Shown: one piece after another, positions 16,501 to 25,709 of the stretch
Layout: each line of letters opens with the position of its first letter
Numbering within the stretch: the stretch's first letter is position 1
Assembly (NCBI RefSeq): GCF_018889955.1
Contig: NZ_CP076545.1
Coordinates: forward strand, 1,656,219-1,720,218
Source of the DNA: Collinsella sp. zg1085
GTDB taxonomy: Bacteria; Actinomycetota; Coriobacteriia; Coriobacteriales; Coriobacteriaceae
DNA length: 64,000 nucleotides
Direction of reading: 5' to 3'
Translations under genes and position numbers: made by a program
Notes under the pieces: model-generated
What the model saw: only the letters and a program-made list of their open reading frames with translations
The model's database searches: none
Told to the model about the DNA's origin: nothing

Positions 16501-17769
16501 TCAAGATGCTGATGAGAGCTCTGCTTGCTTTTGTAAGCCTGCAAGCTTGATGAGTATAACGAAGCCCACAAGCAGCAAAATCCCGATGGAAAGCACTCCT
16601 AAAGAAGGATCTTGCGTGAGCGACGTCACCACCGATACTAGCAGAGTTCCCATGACTGAGGCATAGCGACCAAAAATGTCAAAGAAGCCGTAATATTCGT
16701 TTGCTTGATGCTTGGGTATTAGCTTGCCAAAATAACTCCGCGAAAGCGCCTGGATACCGCCCTGAAAAAGACCAACCAAAAAAGCTAAAATCCAAAACTC
16801 CACTGCGTCTGTTAAGAAAAAAGCTGCAAATAATACAATGCCCACGTATGCCAACACCGCAACCATAATCATGGTGAGTGTCCCCAATTTGCCCGCTAGA
16901 CGACCGTAAATAATGGCTGAAGGGAAGGCCACAAACTGCGTAACCAAAAGCGCCAAAATCAGCTGCGTGCTGTCAATGCCCAGCGATGCGCCATAGCTGG
17001 TTGCCATCGAGATAACCGTATGCACGCCATCGATATAGAAGAAAAATGCCACCATATAGAGCAGCAGCACCTTATTTTTTGCAATGGCGCTCATTGTGTT
17101 GCCAATGCCTTGGAAGGTACTTTTCATGTTAACGAGAAACTTCTCTTTAACCGTGCGCTCCTTGCCATGTACCTGACGGTAGGTTTTAAGCAGCGGAATG
17201 GTAAAAACAAGCCACCATGCGCCGGTAATTACAAAGCTCAAACGCGTACAAAGCAGCTTATCGAGCCCAAGTAACCCTGGACCGCCAAAGATAAGACCCA
17301 AGCACGCAATAAAAGGAATCGTTGAACCTACATAACCCCAAGCAAAGCCCGCGCTTGATACTGCGTCCATACGCTCATCAGTGGTAATGTCACACAACAT
17401 TGCATCGTAGAAGGTCATAGACGAGTTGAGCCCCACGGTGCAAAGCACATAGATTATTAAAAACGCAAAAGCAGACAGCGGCAAAGCCTGCGCAAAACAA
17501 AGCACCAAGCCGGTTAAGAAAAAGCCCAAGAAAAACTTGATTTTGTTTCCCGCATAATCTGCCAGCGACCCCAAAATGGGCATGAGCAGCGCCACCGCAA
17601 GCGAGGCGATGGTTTGCGCATTGGCCCAAGCACTTACAAGGTCAGCCGACGACGCTCCGGTATTGATGGCACTAAAGTAAATGGGGACTACCGAGGTGTT
17701 GAGCAGCACTAACGCCGAATTGCCAACATCATACATAACCCAGTTGCGTTCAAGCGCACTAAATTTCAC
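16501..17769 (-). CDS. MFS transporter, UMF1/Atg22-like
   Basis: This 422-residue protein has about twelve membrane helices. It begins ERNWVMYDVGNSALVLLNTS, the diagnostic N-terminus of the UMF1 (Atg22-like) branch of the major facilitator superfamily. A second family landmark is GLFQGGIQALSRSYFGKLIP in the eleventh-helix region. Fungal Atg22 exports amino acids from the vacuole; for bacterial UMF1 proteins the substrate is generally unknown. It is transcribed alone, divergently from the phospholipase-like gene. The 300 bases between them (17770-18069) contain no recognised gene or RNA. Confidence 0.85.
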   Translation of the reverse strand: MKFSALERNWVMYDVGNSALVLLNTSVVPIYFSAINTGASSADLVSAWANAQTIASLAVALLMPILGSLADYAGNKIKFFLGFFLTGLVLCFAQALPLSAFAFLIIYVLCTVGLNSSMTFYDAMLCDITTDERMDAVSSAGFAWGYVGSTIPFIACLGLIFGGPGLLGLDKLLCTRLSFVITGAWWLVFTIPLLKTYRQVHGKERTVKEKFLVNMKSTFQGIGNTMSAIAKNKVLLLYMVAFFFYIDGVHTVISMATSYGASLGIDSTQLILALLVTQFVAFPSAIIYGRLAGKLGTLTMIMVAVLAYVGIVLFAAFFLTDAVEFWILAFLVGLFQGGIQALSRSYFGKLIPKHQANEYYGFFDIFGRYASVMGTLLVSVVTSLTQDPSLGVLSIGILLLVGFVILIKLAGLQKQAELSSAS

Positions 17770-18069
17770 AGAGCCTCCTTGGCCGAACCTAGGGCATAGT
17801 CTACGACATGAAGAGCTGGAACAGGTGTATGTTTTCTTTCAATGTAATGATTTTGTCGCTCAACTCTTGCTGAGAGCTTCTATAGGCTTGGTTTACCTGC
17901 GGTTTTTACTGAGGCTCGCGCACGCTTGTGATAGGTTTGAACGTAGTAAAACCTCTCCTTGCTCGCGCGTAAATGCAACATATGAAGACCTTCTGCAAGA
18001 ATATCGCAGGTTTTGAGCACGCCGAGTGGGGAATAATGGCATCACATTCCAACGAAAGGCAGTGAGCAT

Positions 18070-19014
18070 ATGCCAGCACTCATGACCCACCATTTATTTG
18101 GTGAAGAAAGTATTGAACGCCTGCCAGGCGGCCTGATTGCAAGTGAAGAAGAGCGGCTTGCGTTTTTACTTGCAAACCAAGGTCCTGACCCGTTCTTTTT
18201 TCATGTGCTCACGCTACAACTCCCGCTTACGCAACGCCTTGCGCATGAAATGCACAGCTCATATATAACAAAGCAGTTTGAAAGTCTGCACCGGGCAATT
18301 ACGCATCTGCCGCCCCGCGATGCCGCGCTTGGGCGCGCGTTTGTATTGGGGCTGCTTTCCCACTATGTACTAGACCGCAACGCCCACCCCTATGTGTATG
18401 CAATGCAGTGGGGAATCCAAGCGGTTGATGAGGATTTAGAACATGCTGGCAGTCAGGTTCATGCAGTCATTGAATCTGACCTCGATGTATACATGGTTCA
18501 GCTCAAGCGCTCGGGGGCTACCACTGCTGATTATCCACCGGTTGATGAGCTGGTTACAACTGAGCGCATCAATAAGGTAGCAGGAGCGCTAATTGCGCAT
18601 ATGGCGCGTGAGGTATATGACCTAGAGATTAGCCCGCGCTCCTTTGGTGATGCCGTGCGTGATATGCAATATATATATCGTCTCATTGAGCCAGCACAGA
18701 GTAACAAGAGTTTTGCAATCCAGCAGCTAGAAGGGTTCGCACATCGTTATTCTATGCTTGGAGCGCTGGCACATCGGGTAACTAGTGAGCCACCCGCGCG
18801 CACCGCAAATCTCAATCACATACCGTGGGAGCACCCTTTTACGCATGAAGAAAGCTCTGAGAGTTTCCCTGAGCTTTTTGACCGTGCACTTCTTGATTAT
18901 GAACAGGCAGCAGAACTCTTTGTTGAGGGAGCTGACTTTGTAGCAGTAACGCGGCGCATAAATTATTCTGGTCGATTGCTGGATGAATCGGAGATTTGCC
19001 TAGAGCGCGATTAG
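18070..19014 (+). CDS. Zinc-dependent phospholipase C family protein
   Basis: This 314-residue protein belongs to the PF00882 (zinc-dependent phospholipase C/S1-P1 nuclease-like) fold. Candidate metal ligands are early histidines in MTHHLFGEE, Asp in ANQGPDPFFFHVL, and His/Asp in LGLLSHYVLDRNAHPYVYA. No signal peptide is present, unlike secreted clostridial alpha-toxins. It resembles the intracellular members common in Firmicutes and Actinobacteria whose substrate is unproven. The AAAGG ribosome site lies nine bases before ATG. It stands alone between divergent MFS and convergent S8 protease genes. Function beyond the family fold is not established. Confidence 0.8.
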   Translation: MPALMTHHLFGEESIERLPGGLIASEEERLAFLLANQGPDPFFFHVLTLQLPLTQRLAHEMHSSYITKQFESLHRAITHLPPRDAALGRAFVLGLLSHYVLDRNAHPYVYAMQWGIQAVDEDLEHAGSQVHAVIESDLDVYMVQLKRSGATTADYPPVDELVTTERINKVAGALIAHMAREVYDLEISPRSFGDAVRDMQYIYRLIEPAQSNKSFAIQQLEGFAHRYSMLGALAHRVTSEPPARTANLNHIPWEHPFTHEESSESFPELFDRALLDYEQAAELFVEGADFVAVTRRINYSGRLLDESEICLERD

Positions 19015-19098
19015 CGGGGGGGAATGCAGCAGGGTAAAAAGAGCAAGCGGATAAATGTAGCTTGAAAAACCGAGGCGTGTACTGCCCTCAATTCTAAA

Positions 19099-19125
19099 AC
19101 GGGTGCCACACTCTGCGGCACCCGT
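19099..19125 (-). terminator. Terminator of the S8 protease gene (possibly bidirectional)
   Basis: A 9-bp perfect stem (ACGGGTGCC/GGCACCCGT) has a 9-base loop. On the minus strand it is followed by TTTTAG, suiting termination of the protease transcript. On the plus side the U-run is absent, so termination of the phospholipase gene here is less certain. Confidence 0.75.
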
Positions 19126-19202
19126 CATACTCTCGCGTTGTACATTGACCTGCATATATGCTGCAGGCTTAAACCTTGGCTTTCTATAACACTATTGGTT
19201 CG

Positions 19203-22200
19203 CTATAGACCTTTGCTCCGCTTATGCAAAGCAGCAGCGCCAATACTAGCTGTGCCCAAGCATGCGCTCAGCGCAACAATAAGCAGCTGTATATCTCCTG
19301 TCCGAGGCAGCCCTCCTCCCAAGCGGTCTGTATGAGTGGCTTTAGCTCCAGCAGATACACCTTGCTGACCCGCGCCTGCAGCAGCGTCCGCCTTTGCATC
19401 TGCACCAGATGATGGTTTCTTTTCAGTATCTGTCTGAGCACCAGCTTCTGGAGCAGGAGTTGGCATAGGGCTTGGAGTGGGGTTAGGAGCCGGATTAGGG
19501 TTGGGGCTTGGCTGCGGGTTTGGATTGGGAGTTGGCTCTGGACCCGGTTGTGGTGTGGGGTCAGGTATGGGTCCCGGCGTGGGGTCAGGTACTGGGTCAG
19601 GAGTTGGATTTGGGTCAGGCTGCGGGTTTGGCTGCGGCTGAGGGTCAGGCGAAGGCTCAGGGGCTGGCACTTCCTCAACCACCGACGCGAGCGCACGAAT
19701 CATGAACGAACCCAGCTCACTTGGGTCATTCCATGCGCCATTGATGTATTTGAAACTCGCTCCCGTACCATCAACCTTTGAATCAACCGCCAAGTACAAA
19801 GCGCCCGAATCTGGCTCTTCCACCTGCGTATACGTTACATAATATGAGCCCTCAACCTGCACCGGCACGGGTAAACGAGCCTCAGCCCATGCACTTCCCG
19901 GCAGCAGCTTTACGGTTGCATCGAAAGGTCCCGCTAACAATTTACCCGGCAAGCCATCAGCACCATCAGCCGACCAAATTGCATACTTGAAGCGCGCTCC
20001 CTCCGCTGAGGCATTATCCTTCGCGTGGAAAAGATAGCGCACTGCTTCAAGCTGCGTGCCTGGCTCTGCACTAAACTTCACCGCAGCAGTCATACCCACG
20101 GGCGCGTCGAGCAGAGTGGTGTCGCCCGTACCGCTATCGTGTGCAAACTCAGTTGCCGGCTTGAGCTCCCGTGATGCTTTGAGCTTTATAGTTAGCGCAT
20201 CAACCGCGCCACTATCAGGAACTTCAAACGCTTGCTCAGCAGCAATAAAGCCTGCAGCATCAGCTCGAACAATATATGACCCAGGTAGCAAGGCCTCAAA
20301 CTTCACCTGAGAACCTGTTGCACGCTGCAAAGGCTCAGGTGTGCCCTTCTTATACACGCTCAACTGCGCCTCAACCGGCGCACCAGCGCTATCAACAGTT
20401 GACACATCTACTGCTCGTTCATCTGCTTTTTCAAGATACATATCATGGTGTACCTCTTCGCCCGCACGAACACTCACCGTGTCAGTTCTGGTGATATATC
20501 CCGGGGCAGATGCACTCAGGCGATGCTCGCCCGCGGTCAGCATCATGCGATACTCGCCGCTTCCCGGCGTTGACTGCACCGCGCTATTACGCTCAGGAGC
20601 ACTCACGCGAGCAGAAATAGGAATCCAGCTATCTTGCGCTGCCATCTCGCCTGCCTGAGATGCAAGGCGTGTGGGCTGAGCAGCTCTATATGCATCTGGT
20701 AGCGTTTGTGTAGCAGCACCGGCATCTGCCGCGCTCTCGGCTAGACCAAGGCTTGCCGCAGAGGGCACCACCGGGTGAATCTCCTCAGCATCGGCTTGGT
20801 CAATAAAGGCAACGTCATCAATATACCAGCCGCCACAATTTGCATCGCGATTATCCGTGCCCGTTTCGAGCACAAAGCGTACCTGGGTGTTTGCCGTGCA
20901 ATATTCTGCCGGAATATCAACGCCGTCCAAATACCAAGCATTTGCAACACGCGCTTTTGCGTTATCAATGCTTGCTTCGTTTAGCTCAAAAAGTGTATGC
21001 CACGTAGCACCACCGTCAGTGCTGACATCAATATGTCCCGTATCGTTGTCGTAGGTGTCCCACTCATCAAAACCTTTGCGTCCCTTTGTATTAAACCAAG
21101 CCTGATAGACCATGCGAATATTTGTCTTACCTGCAAGATTAACCACCGGTGATGTGAGAGTATACGTTGCTTTACGAGCGCGATAGTCGTTTAGAACCGT
21201 ACCGAACACCGTTGGGCTGTCGGCATTCTTGCCCTTTGCCTGCTGGCTCGATGGCGCCTGACCACGAATAACATCGTCGCTCAGCGTTACCTTACCCCGC
21301 TCAAAAACGTTGCCCTTAGCGTCGGGAGCAGAGGTCCAACCTTGGTCGCTGCCCTCAAAGTTATACGACGTAAGCACTGAGCCTGCGGTAAAGGTTCGAG
21401 AACGTATCTCAGATGGAAGGCTCTCAACGTCGCCCACCAGCGCCGTCGCATAGTAGGTATAGGTCCCAAGCTGTGGCAAGGGGTAATCGGTGAGCGCTAC
21501 CGTATACTTTCCTGCCTTTGCCCGCGGCAAGGTCAATACCCGCTCAAAGGCACCGTTATTGTGCGCACGATACAGCGCATATGCACTAATAGACTCGTTA
21601 TCCACCGGTGAAAACTCAAGAATGGTACGCCCATTGGGGTCGGCACGCAAATCCAAATACTTTGATGGAGCCTCGGGACGCTCAGCAGGAGCCTCTTGTA
21701 TAGCGAGGTCATCGATAAACCAGCCCGATGTTGCCATAGGTGACCACGCAGCTGCACGCAGGCCAAACATCACGCGAATCTTTTTCCCACGATACGCACT
21801 CAGGTCAATAAGCTCTTGCTTCCACTCCCCTTGCGTGTTCTTAAACATACGTTGGGGAGCTTTTTCCCAAGTTATATCATCGCTGTGTTCGTTGCTAATC
21901 TCACCAATCCAAACCTCTCCCTGATCAAAGAGGGCGCTTTGATAATTGTCGAGTTCATGCCAATGCCAAAACGATAGTTGTGCAGCACGCGTTTCCTGCG
22001 TCAAATCGATGGGAGGCGTCACCATTATGGCATCCTGCAAACCCTTATAGCCCTTGCCGTCAAGACCAACCGCTACCAGCTGAGTCCCAGAATGTGGAGC
22101 CTTGAGCGGCGACACTGGAGCGCCCCACTTCCACAAAGGCGTATTACCTCCCATTTCAAAGCCGTCAGCCGAGGTCTCAAAATCCTCAGTCCAGCCAATG

Positions 22201-24086
22201 CCAACGCCTGGCTTTGCCTCAATAGCAAAAGGCTCTGTGAGAGTTTCTTTGCCCGATACGTCGCGCACGCGCAAGCGATAGCGCATATGAGACTGAGTTA
22301 AGTCTGCTGGTAGAATGCTTGCGATATAGGTACCACTTAAACGAGTTCCCTCATCAAGGTCCATAGACTTAGACTGCCAGCTCTCGCTATCTGCTGGCGC
22401 AAGCTCAAGGACTACCGACGCAACACCGGTATCATCAGACACCTCCGCACGCAGCTCTGTTGCACTTGCCGTATACATTACTTTAATTGGATTATGAGAA
22501 ACGGTCGGCGCCGCTGCATCGGTGCCACGCACATAGGTTGTACCTGTTACAAAACCGAGCGCCACACTTGCGTCTTTTTGTTGGCGCGCCAGCTCAACGG
22601 CAAGACCAGCATTAACCTTACCCGCTCCGTAGCCAAAATTAGGCACAGAAACGTAGTGCTCATCAACAAGCGGCGTTGCAGAGCGCGTTAATACTCCCTC
22701 AAGCTGCTCAACACTTAGGTCTGGATTGGCAGACAGCGCAAGAGCAGCTACGCCCGCAACATGCGGACTTGCCATTGACGTTCCGGTGCGAATTGCAAAA
22801 CCGCCATTAGGAATTGATGACAAAATGTTTACGCCTGGTGCCGAAATATCAGGCTTTACGCCGGCAGCAAACTTTGATGGACCGCGCAGTGAAAACTTTG
22901 CCAAGTGGTCATCTGAACGAAGCGCGCCCACAGCAAAACTCTCGGGGAATGAGGCCGGGGTTCCAATTGAGCCTGCTCCAGCTGGGTTTGCAGCCGACAT
23001 GTTTCCCGCAGAAAACACCGGCAAAATTCCCGCTGCGCGCCACTGCTTAAGCACCGGACGAATAAACTCACTATCCGATGCGCCACCCCATGAGTTGTTA
23101 ACTATACGTGGTGCCAACTCGGGGTGAGGATGCCCCTCTTTATCGAGCGGAGCAAGCATCCACTGTGCCGCAGCGAGGAGTCTATCGTTGCTTGTCTCGC
23201 CTTCTTCATCAAAGACACGAGCGGCAATCCACTTTGCTTTTGGAGCAATACCAAGTACCATTTCTTTTCGCTTGCCCAAAATGGTGCCTGCCACATGGGT
23301 GCCGTGTCCTGTTGAATCAACCGGTTTTGATGAATTTCCTACCGGGTCATACCAGCTTGTTTGCCAATCTGTCTGACCAGCACCACGCCACGCATCAGAT
23401 AGAGCCGGATGCTCTCCATCAACACCAGAATCAATAATGCCCACAACTACGCCATCGCCGGTGTAGGTTTTCATAAGCTCATGGGTTATGCCAATTGACG
23501 TGAGATTCCATGGCAACTCAGCTGGTGATGCATCGCTCTCGTTGGCTGAGCGATTAGTTGCATCTGCCGGCTCTTCATCAATAGGCTCGGCTTGCATGGT
23601 TTCGTTAAGCACCAGATGGCTCACGCCCGGCTGCTTAATAAGCTGCTCAAGCACCGACTTGCTTGCCTCTACCGCAATGCTATTTACAATATAAAAAGAT
23701 GTAATATTGCGTGCGCTACCAGCTTGTTCTGCTGTTTGAAGGTATTTCAACACCGGCTTTTGAGAGCGTTTTGCAAGCTCCATGAGAGCTTCTACATGCT
23801 GTAGTCGTTGCTCAGGCGTATGAGACGCAAGCGGTGAGCTTTCGGGGGCGTCCAGCTGTTCGGTCATCACCACCATAACCGAGAAGCGCTCATCATCTTT
23901 TGCTTTTGCAATAACTGCAGGTAAAGCTGCCGATTTTTCTTGCTGAGCTTTTTGTGGCTTCTCTTGCTTGCTCTCCTGCCACCTTGCGGTTGCGCTTTGC
24001 GCCAGTACAACTCGAGGAGCACCAAGTGCGCCTATAGTACATATAAGCAGCAGTACTCCGAGCATTCGACGTAGGCATCGATGCAT
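19203..24086 (-). CDS. Sortase-anchored S8 (subtilisin-like) surface protease
   Basis: This is a 1627-residue secreted protease. A signal peptide (about residues 1-30, ending VVLAQSA) is followed by an inhibitor-I9-like propeptide. The catalytic domain has Asp219 (VVGIIDSGVDG), His261 (DSTGHGTHVAGT), oxyanion Asn362 (FSAGN) and Ser437 (TGTSMASPHVAG). Downstream are two MAM/immune-inhibitor-A-like beta-sandwich modules (EDFETSADGF and YNFEGSDQGW starts), PEGA/carboxypeptidase-regulatory-like modules, and a Pro-x-Pro linker of the type PNPQPDPNPTPDPVP. The C-terminus is a sortase signal: LPRTG, a hydrophobic helix and KRSKGL. It would cleave host or bacterial proteins at the cell wall. A GAAAGGG ribosome site precedes the ATG. 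A conserved operator-like motif lies ~180 bases upstream. Confidence 0.95.
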   Translation of the reverse strand: MHRCLRRMLGVLLLICTIGALGAPRVVLAQSATARWQESKQEKPQKAQQEKSAALPAVIAKAKDDERFSVMVVMTEQLDAPESSPLASHTPEQRLQHVEALMELAKRSQKPVLKYLQTAEQAGSARNITSFYIVNSIAVEASKSVLEQLIKQPGVSHLVLNETMQAEPIDEEPADATNRSANESDASPAELPWNLTSIGITHELMKTYTGDGVVVGIIDSGVDGEHPALSDAWRGAGQTDWQTSWYDPVGNSSKPVDSTGHGTHVAGTILGKRKEMVLGIAPKAKWIAARVFDEEGETSNDRLLAAAQWMLAPLDKEGHPHPELAPRIVNNSWGGASDSEFIRPVLKQWRAAGILPVFSAGNMSAANPAGAGSIGTPASFPESFAVGALRSDDHLAKFSLRGPSKFAAGVKPDISAPGVNILSSIPNGGFAIRTGTSMASPHVAGVAALALSANPDLSVEQLEGVLTRSATPLVDEHYVSVPNFGYGAGKVNAGLAVELARQQKDASVALGFVTGTTYVRGTDAAAPTVSHNPIKVMYTASATELRAEVSDDTGVASVVLELAPADSESWQSKSMDLDEGTRLSGTYIASILPADLTQSHMRYRLRVRDVSGKETLTEPFAIEAKPGVGIGWTEDFETSADGFEMGGNTPLWKWGAPVSPLKAPHSGTQLVAVGLDGKGYKGLQDAIMVTPPIDLTQETRAAQLSFWHWHELDNYQSALFDQGEVWIGEISNEHSDDITWEKAPQRMFKNTQGEWKQELIDLSAYRGKKIRVMFGLRAAAWSPMATSGWFIDDLAIQEAPAERPEAPSKYLDLRADPNGRTILEFSPVDNESISAYALYRAHNNGAFERVLTLPRAKAGKYTVALTDYPLPQLGTYTYYATALVGDVESLPSEIRSRTFTAGSVLTSYNFEGSDQGWTSAPDAKGNVFERGKVTLSDDVIRGQAPSSQQAKGKNADSPTVFGTVLNDYRARKATYTLTSPVVNLAGKTNIRMVYQAWFNTKGRKGFDEWDTYDNDTGHIDVSTDGGATWHTLFELNEASIDNAKARVANAWYLDGVDIPAEYCTANTQVRFVLETGTDNRDANCGGWYIDDVAFIDQADAEEIHPVVPSAASLGLAESAADAGAATQTLPDAYRAAQPTRLASQAGEMAAQDSWIPISARVSAPERNSAVQSTPGSGEYRMMLTAGEHRLSASAPGYITRTDTVSVRAGEEVHHDMYLEKADERAVDVSTVDSAGAPVEAQLSVYKKGTPEPLQRATGSQVKFEALLPGSYIVRADAAGFIAAEQAFEVPDSGAVDALTIKLKASRELKPATEFAHDSGTGDTTLLDAPVGMTAAVKFSAEPGTQLEAVRYLFHAKDNASAEGARFKYAIWSADGADGLPGKLLAGPFDATVKLLPGSAWAEARLPVPVQVEGSYYVTYTQVEEPDSGALYLAVDSKVDGTGASFKYINGAWNDPSELGSFMIRALASVVEEVPAPEPSPDPQPQPNPQPDPNPTPDPVPDPTPGPIPDPTPQPGPEPTPNPNPQPSPNPNPAPNPTPSPMPTPAPEAGAQTDTEKKPSSGADAKADAAAGAGQQGVSAGAKATHTDRLGGGLPRTGDIQLLIVALSACLGTASIGAAALHKRSKGL

Positions 24087-24266
24087 AGTTAACCCTTTCC
24101 ATTAAGTTAGAACCTGTTAACTCAAGGTACCTGATTTGTCGATTGTTTCCAAAATTATTCGGGGAAAGGTTGGGCAAGAGCCATGGTCTTGAGAGTATGC
24201 ATAACGCTTGTACCAGTGAAGATGTATCAAAACTTGGTTATTTTGAATAAAAAAGTTAGCTATAGC

Positions 24267-24281
24267 ATACCGTTTACCGAT
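24267..24281. promoter_or_regulatory. Shared operator-like motif upstream of S8 protease
   Basis: CATACCGTTTACCGA occurs at 24266-24280 and is found again (reverse complement) upstream of the GH20 gene at 31183-31197. A shorter version, ACCGTTTACCG, lies upstream of the GH36 gene at 36938-36948. All three genes encode LPxTG surface proteins. The motif has a central CG flanked by A/T-rich half-sites, loosely like LacI-family or catabolite-control sites, but the binding protein is unknown. Confidence 0.55.
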
Positions 24282-24427
24282 TATAAGAATTTAGCTCTTG
24301 AATTTTTGCATAAAACATGCTTATAAACGTATAAATCTGAAATAACCAATGGCATAAAAGCTATGCAATGCATGCTGTTTTGTAAGGTCTAAGAGCATGC
24401 CTTACAGCGAAATACCCCCCGTTATAA

Positions 24428-24460
24428 GAAAACCCCAGACGCTGTTACGCCTAGGGTTTT
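24428..24460. terminator. Bidirectional terminator-like hairpin
   Basis: An imperfect stem AACCCCAGACG/CGCCTAGGGTT with A-run on the left and T-run on the right gives U-tracts in both directions. It would end the transcript of the small membrane protein on the minus strand. The remainder of 24087-24490 contains no gene. Confidence 0.65.
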
Positions 24461-24490
24461 GTTGTTAAACGGCATCGAGAGATAGAATAA

Positions 24491-24730
24491 TTATGTCAGC
24501 ATGAAGTAAATTTCAAGAACAAGCAGTGCAAGCGAGGCAACTATAACAGGCTTTGATTTGCTCCAATATCCCGACAGTAAGAGCATGAGGGGAATGACTA
24601 TATCAACAACGTGTCCTGCAAGGCCGCTTCCAAAGGGGCTAAACGCACCCAATAAATCCAGAATAATATATCCGCATACCATAATTCCCATGATGTATGT
24701 GATTAGGTTATCCCTGTTAGATGGCTCCAT
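24491..24730 (-). CDS. Small three-helix membrane protein of unknown function
   Basis: This 79-residue protein has three hydrophobic segments: NLITYIMGIMVCGYIILDLLG, a central IVIPLMLLLSGYW and VIVASLALLVLEIYFML. There are no catalytic motifs. I take ATG at 24730 as the start because the strong GGGGGAGG site abuts the alternative TTG at 24742 too closely. It is followed by a terminator-like hairpin and sits beside integrase and Abi fragments, so it may be cargo of the same decayed element. Function is not recognised; possibilities include an immunity-type or phage-related membrane protein. Confidence 0.6.
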   Translation of the reverse strand: MEPSNRDNLITYIMGIMVCGYIILDLLGAFSPFGSGLAGHVVDIVIPLMLLLSGYWSKSKPVIVASLALLVLEIYFMLT

Positions 24731-24810
24731 TGAATAAATCAACCTCCCCCTATAAGCTAGAACATGACTCTTTCTAGTAATTTACCACACCCCTAATATA
24801 CTCTTTTTAA

Positions 24811-25052
24811 CTAAGGATTTTGTTTAAATTTATAAGCGGTAGCGTTTTGTCGATAAGCGGCTAGTGTAGGAGTGTCGTTATAGTGTGCTATTTCCATTTT
24901 AGATAGAAAGTAGCGAGCCTCTTTTCTCGTTCCGTGTATGGTCTTAGAAAGCCTTCTGTAACCTTTTCCGCCGTATAGGTCACCCACCACCTGATGCGGT
25001 ACTTTCCACGTCCTGCAGCCTCAATACAGCCATATGTACTACGTTGAGCCAT
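24811..25052 (-). pseudogene. Frameshifted N-terminal fragment of a phage-type integrase
   Basis: From an ATG at 25052 the frame reads MAQRSTYGCIEAAGRGKYRI and RWWVTYT, the arm-type DNA-binding start of actinobacterial tyrosine recombinases. A frameshift follows; the neighbouring frame continues GYRRLSKTIHGTRKEARYFL and SKMEIAHYNDTPTL to a stop at 24811-24813. The catalytic domain is absent. Each half alone is too short to have been listed as a gene, but together they match the expected order of an integrase N-terminus. This marks an excised or decayed mobile element. Confidence 0.65.
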
Positions 25053-25159
25053 TTTTACCCCCTATGCGGAAATAGAGCTACTTAGATATGGTTTGCATCA
25101 GATATGAGAAGCATCAATTAGGTTTTCAGAGGGCGCTCTAAAGATTATTCCTATATCTA

Positions 25160-25297
25160 CTAATACTTATCATCGACTATAACGCTCATTGGCTGAGTAT
25201 CGAGGAATGGGTCTTTATAGCCGTTGATGATAGCGTAGTAGCTTTCTCTCTGAATTATTCCTGATGTGTTTTCATCGGCGCCTAAGTCACGAGACCA
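25160..25297 (-). pseudogene. Fragment of an Abi-family (AbiD/AbiF-like) gene
   Basis: On the minus strand an open segment reads WSRDLGADENTSGIIQ then RESYYAIINGYKDPFL and DTQPMSVIV before a stop at 25160-25162. The RE(S/N)YY...INGYK.PF pattern is typical near the N-terminus of Abi_2 family abortive-infection proteins. No start codon or C-terminal part is present, so this is a relic. It lies next to the integrase fragment. Family recognition is from memory of the motif and the segment is only ~45 codons. Confidence 0.45.
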
Positions 25298-25305
25298 TAA
25301 ACCAT

Positions 25306-25337
25306 AGCCCCCGCCTTAGTGCGGGGGCTTTTCGTTT
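25306..25337 (+). terminator. Orphan Rho-independent terminator
   Basis: A strong GC stem AGCCCCCGC/GCGGGGGCT (loop CTTAGT or similar) is followed by TTTTCGTTT on the plus strand. No plus-strand gene was recognised upstream, so it is either left over from lost DNA or ends an undetected short RNA. Confidence 0.7.
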
Positions 25338-25479
25338 AGGCATAGAAAGTCACGCGCCTAATTCGTTACATTCGTTGTACAACGAAATACCAGTAACTAC
25401 AGACTAAGCACTGTAAGATAGTTTAGATGTTACAATCCTTTTGGTATCAACGCAGCAACCTTTAAGTAGGTAACCACGT

Positions 25480-25680
25480 GCTGGGCAGTGCTTCCCTTAA
25501 GAAGGGAGGTGATGCTCATGGAGTTATTGATTGAATTGCTCAAGCTAGCTACAGCGTTAGTTGGACTAGCAGCAGCTTTAATTAGACTTCATACCAAAGT
25601 GCGGGGTCAGTCCCGTTGTGAGGTAAAGAAAAACCGCCGTTAGCGCGGCGGCTATCTCAAAAAAAACGGCACTGCCCAGC
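25480..25680. repeat. 12-bp inverted repeat bracketing a small hydrophobic ORF
   Basis: GCTGGGCAGTGC at 25480-25491 and its exact complement GCACTGCCCAGC at 25669-25680 flank the 41-codon frame. In the plus-strand transcript they could pair over long range, joining the 5' leader to the 3' end, as happens in several type I toxin mRNAs. Confidence 0.7.
25518..25643 (+). CDS. Candidate type I toxin: 41-residue hydrophobic/basic peptide
   Basis: A short frame (ATG at 25518, TAG at 25641) encodes a hydrophobic helix followed by a basic tail: MELLIELLKLATALVGLAAA, then LIRLHTKVRGQSRCEVKKNR. The ribosome site is excellent (AAGGGAGGTG, 25502-25510) but lies inside an 8-bp hairpin with loop AAG (stem from 25491-25498 with 25502-25509), which would mask it. 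The size, membrane-helix-plus-Lys/Arg design, masked ribosome site and the opposing small transcript at the 3' end match type I toxin-antitoxin loci such as the Fst/par or TxpA classes. No family member is recognised by sequence. It sits among integrase and Abi fragments. Confidence 0.6.
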   Translation: MELLIELLKLATALVGLAAALIRLHTKVRGQSRCEVKKNRR

Positions 25681-25703
25681 CTCCCACAACGTGGGCTGCC
25701 GTT
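25657..25703 (-). ncRNA. Candidate antisense RNA (antitoxin) ending in a strong terminator
   Basis: On the minus strand the hairpin GGCAGCCCA...TGGGCAGTGCC is followed directly by eight T (25659-25666). It lies just downstream of a TATAAT box, so a transcript starting near 25703 would be about 45-50 nt. Read-through would reach a second hairpin (CCGCCG/CGGCGG, 25634-25651) with T5CT3, overlapping the last codons of the small ORF. The left arm GGCAGCCCA could also pair with the toxin-mRNA leader containing TGGGCAGTGC. Confidence 0.5.
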
Positions 25704-25709
25704 GGTGCC

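Noticed and set aside
19440..19670. Repetitive GG(A/G)TT(A/T)GG region as a non-coding satellite
   Set aside because: It encodes the Pro-x-Pro linker before the LPRTG signal of the S8 protease.
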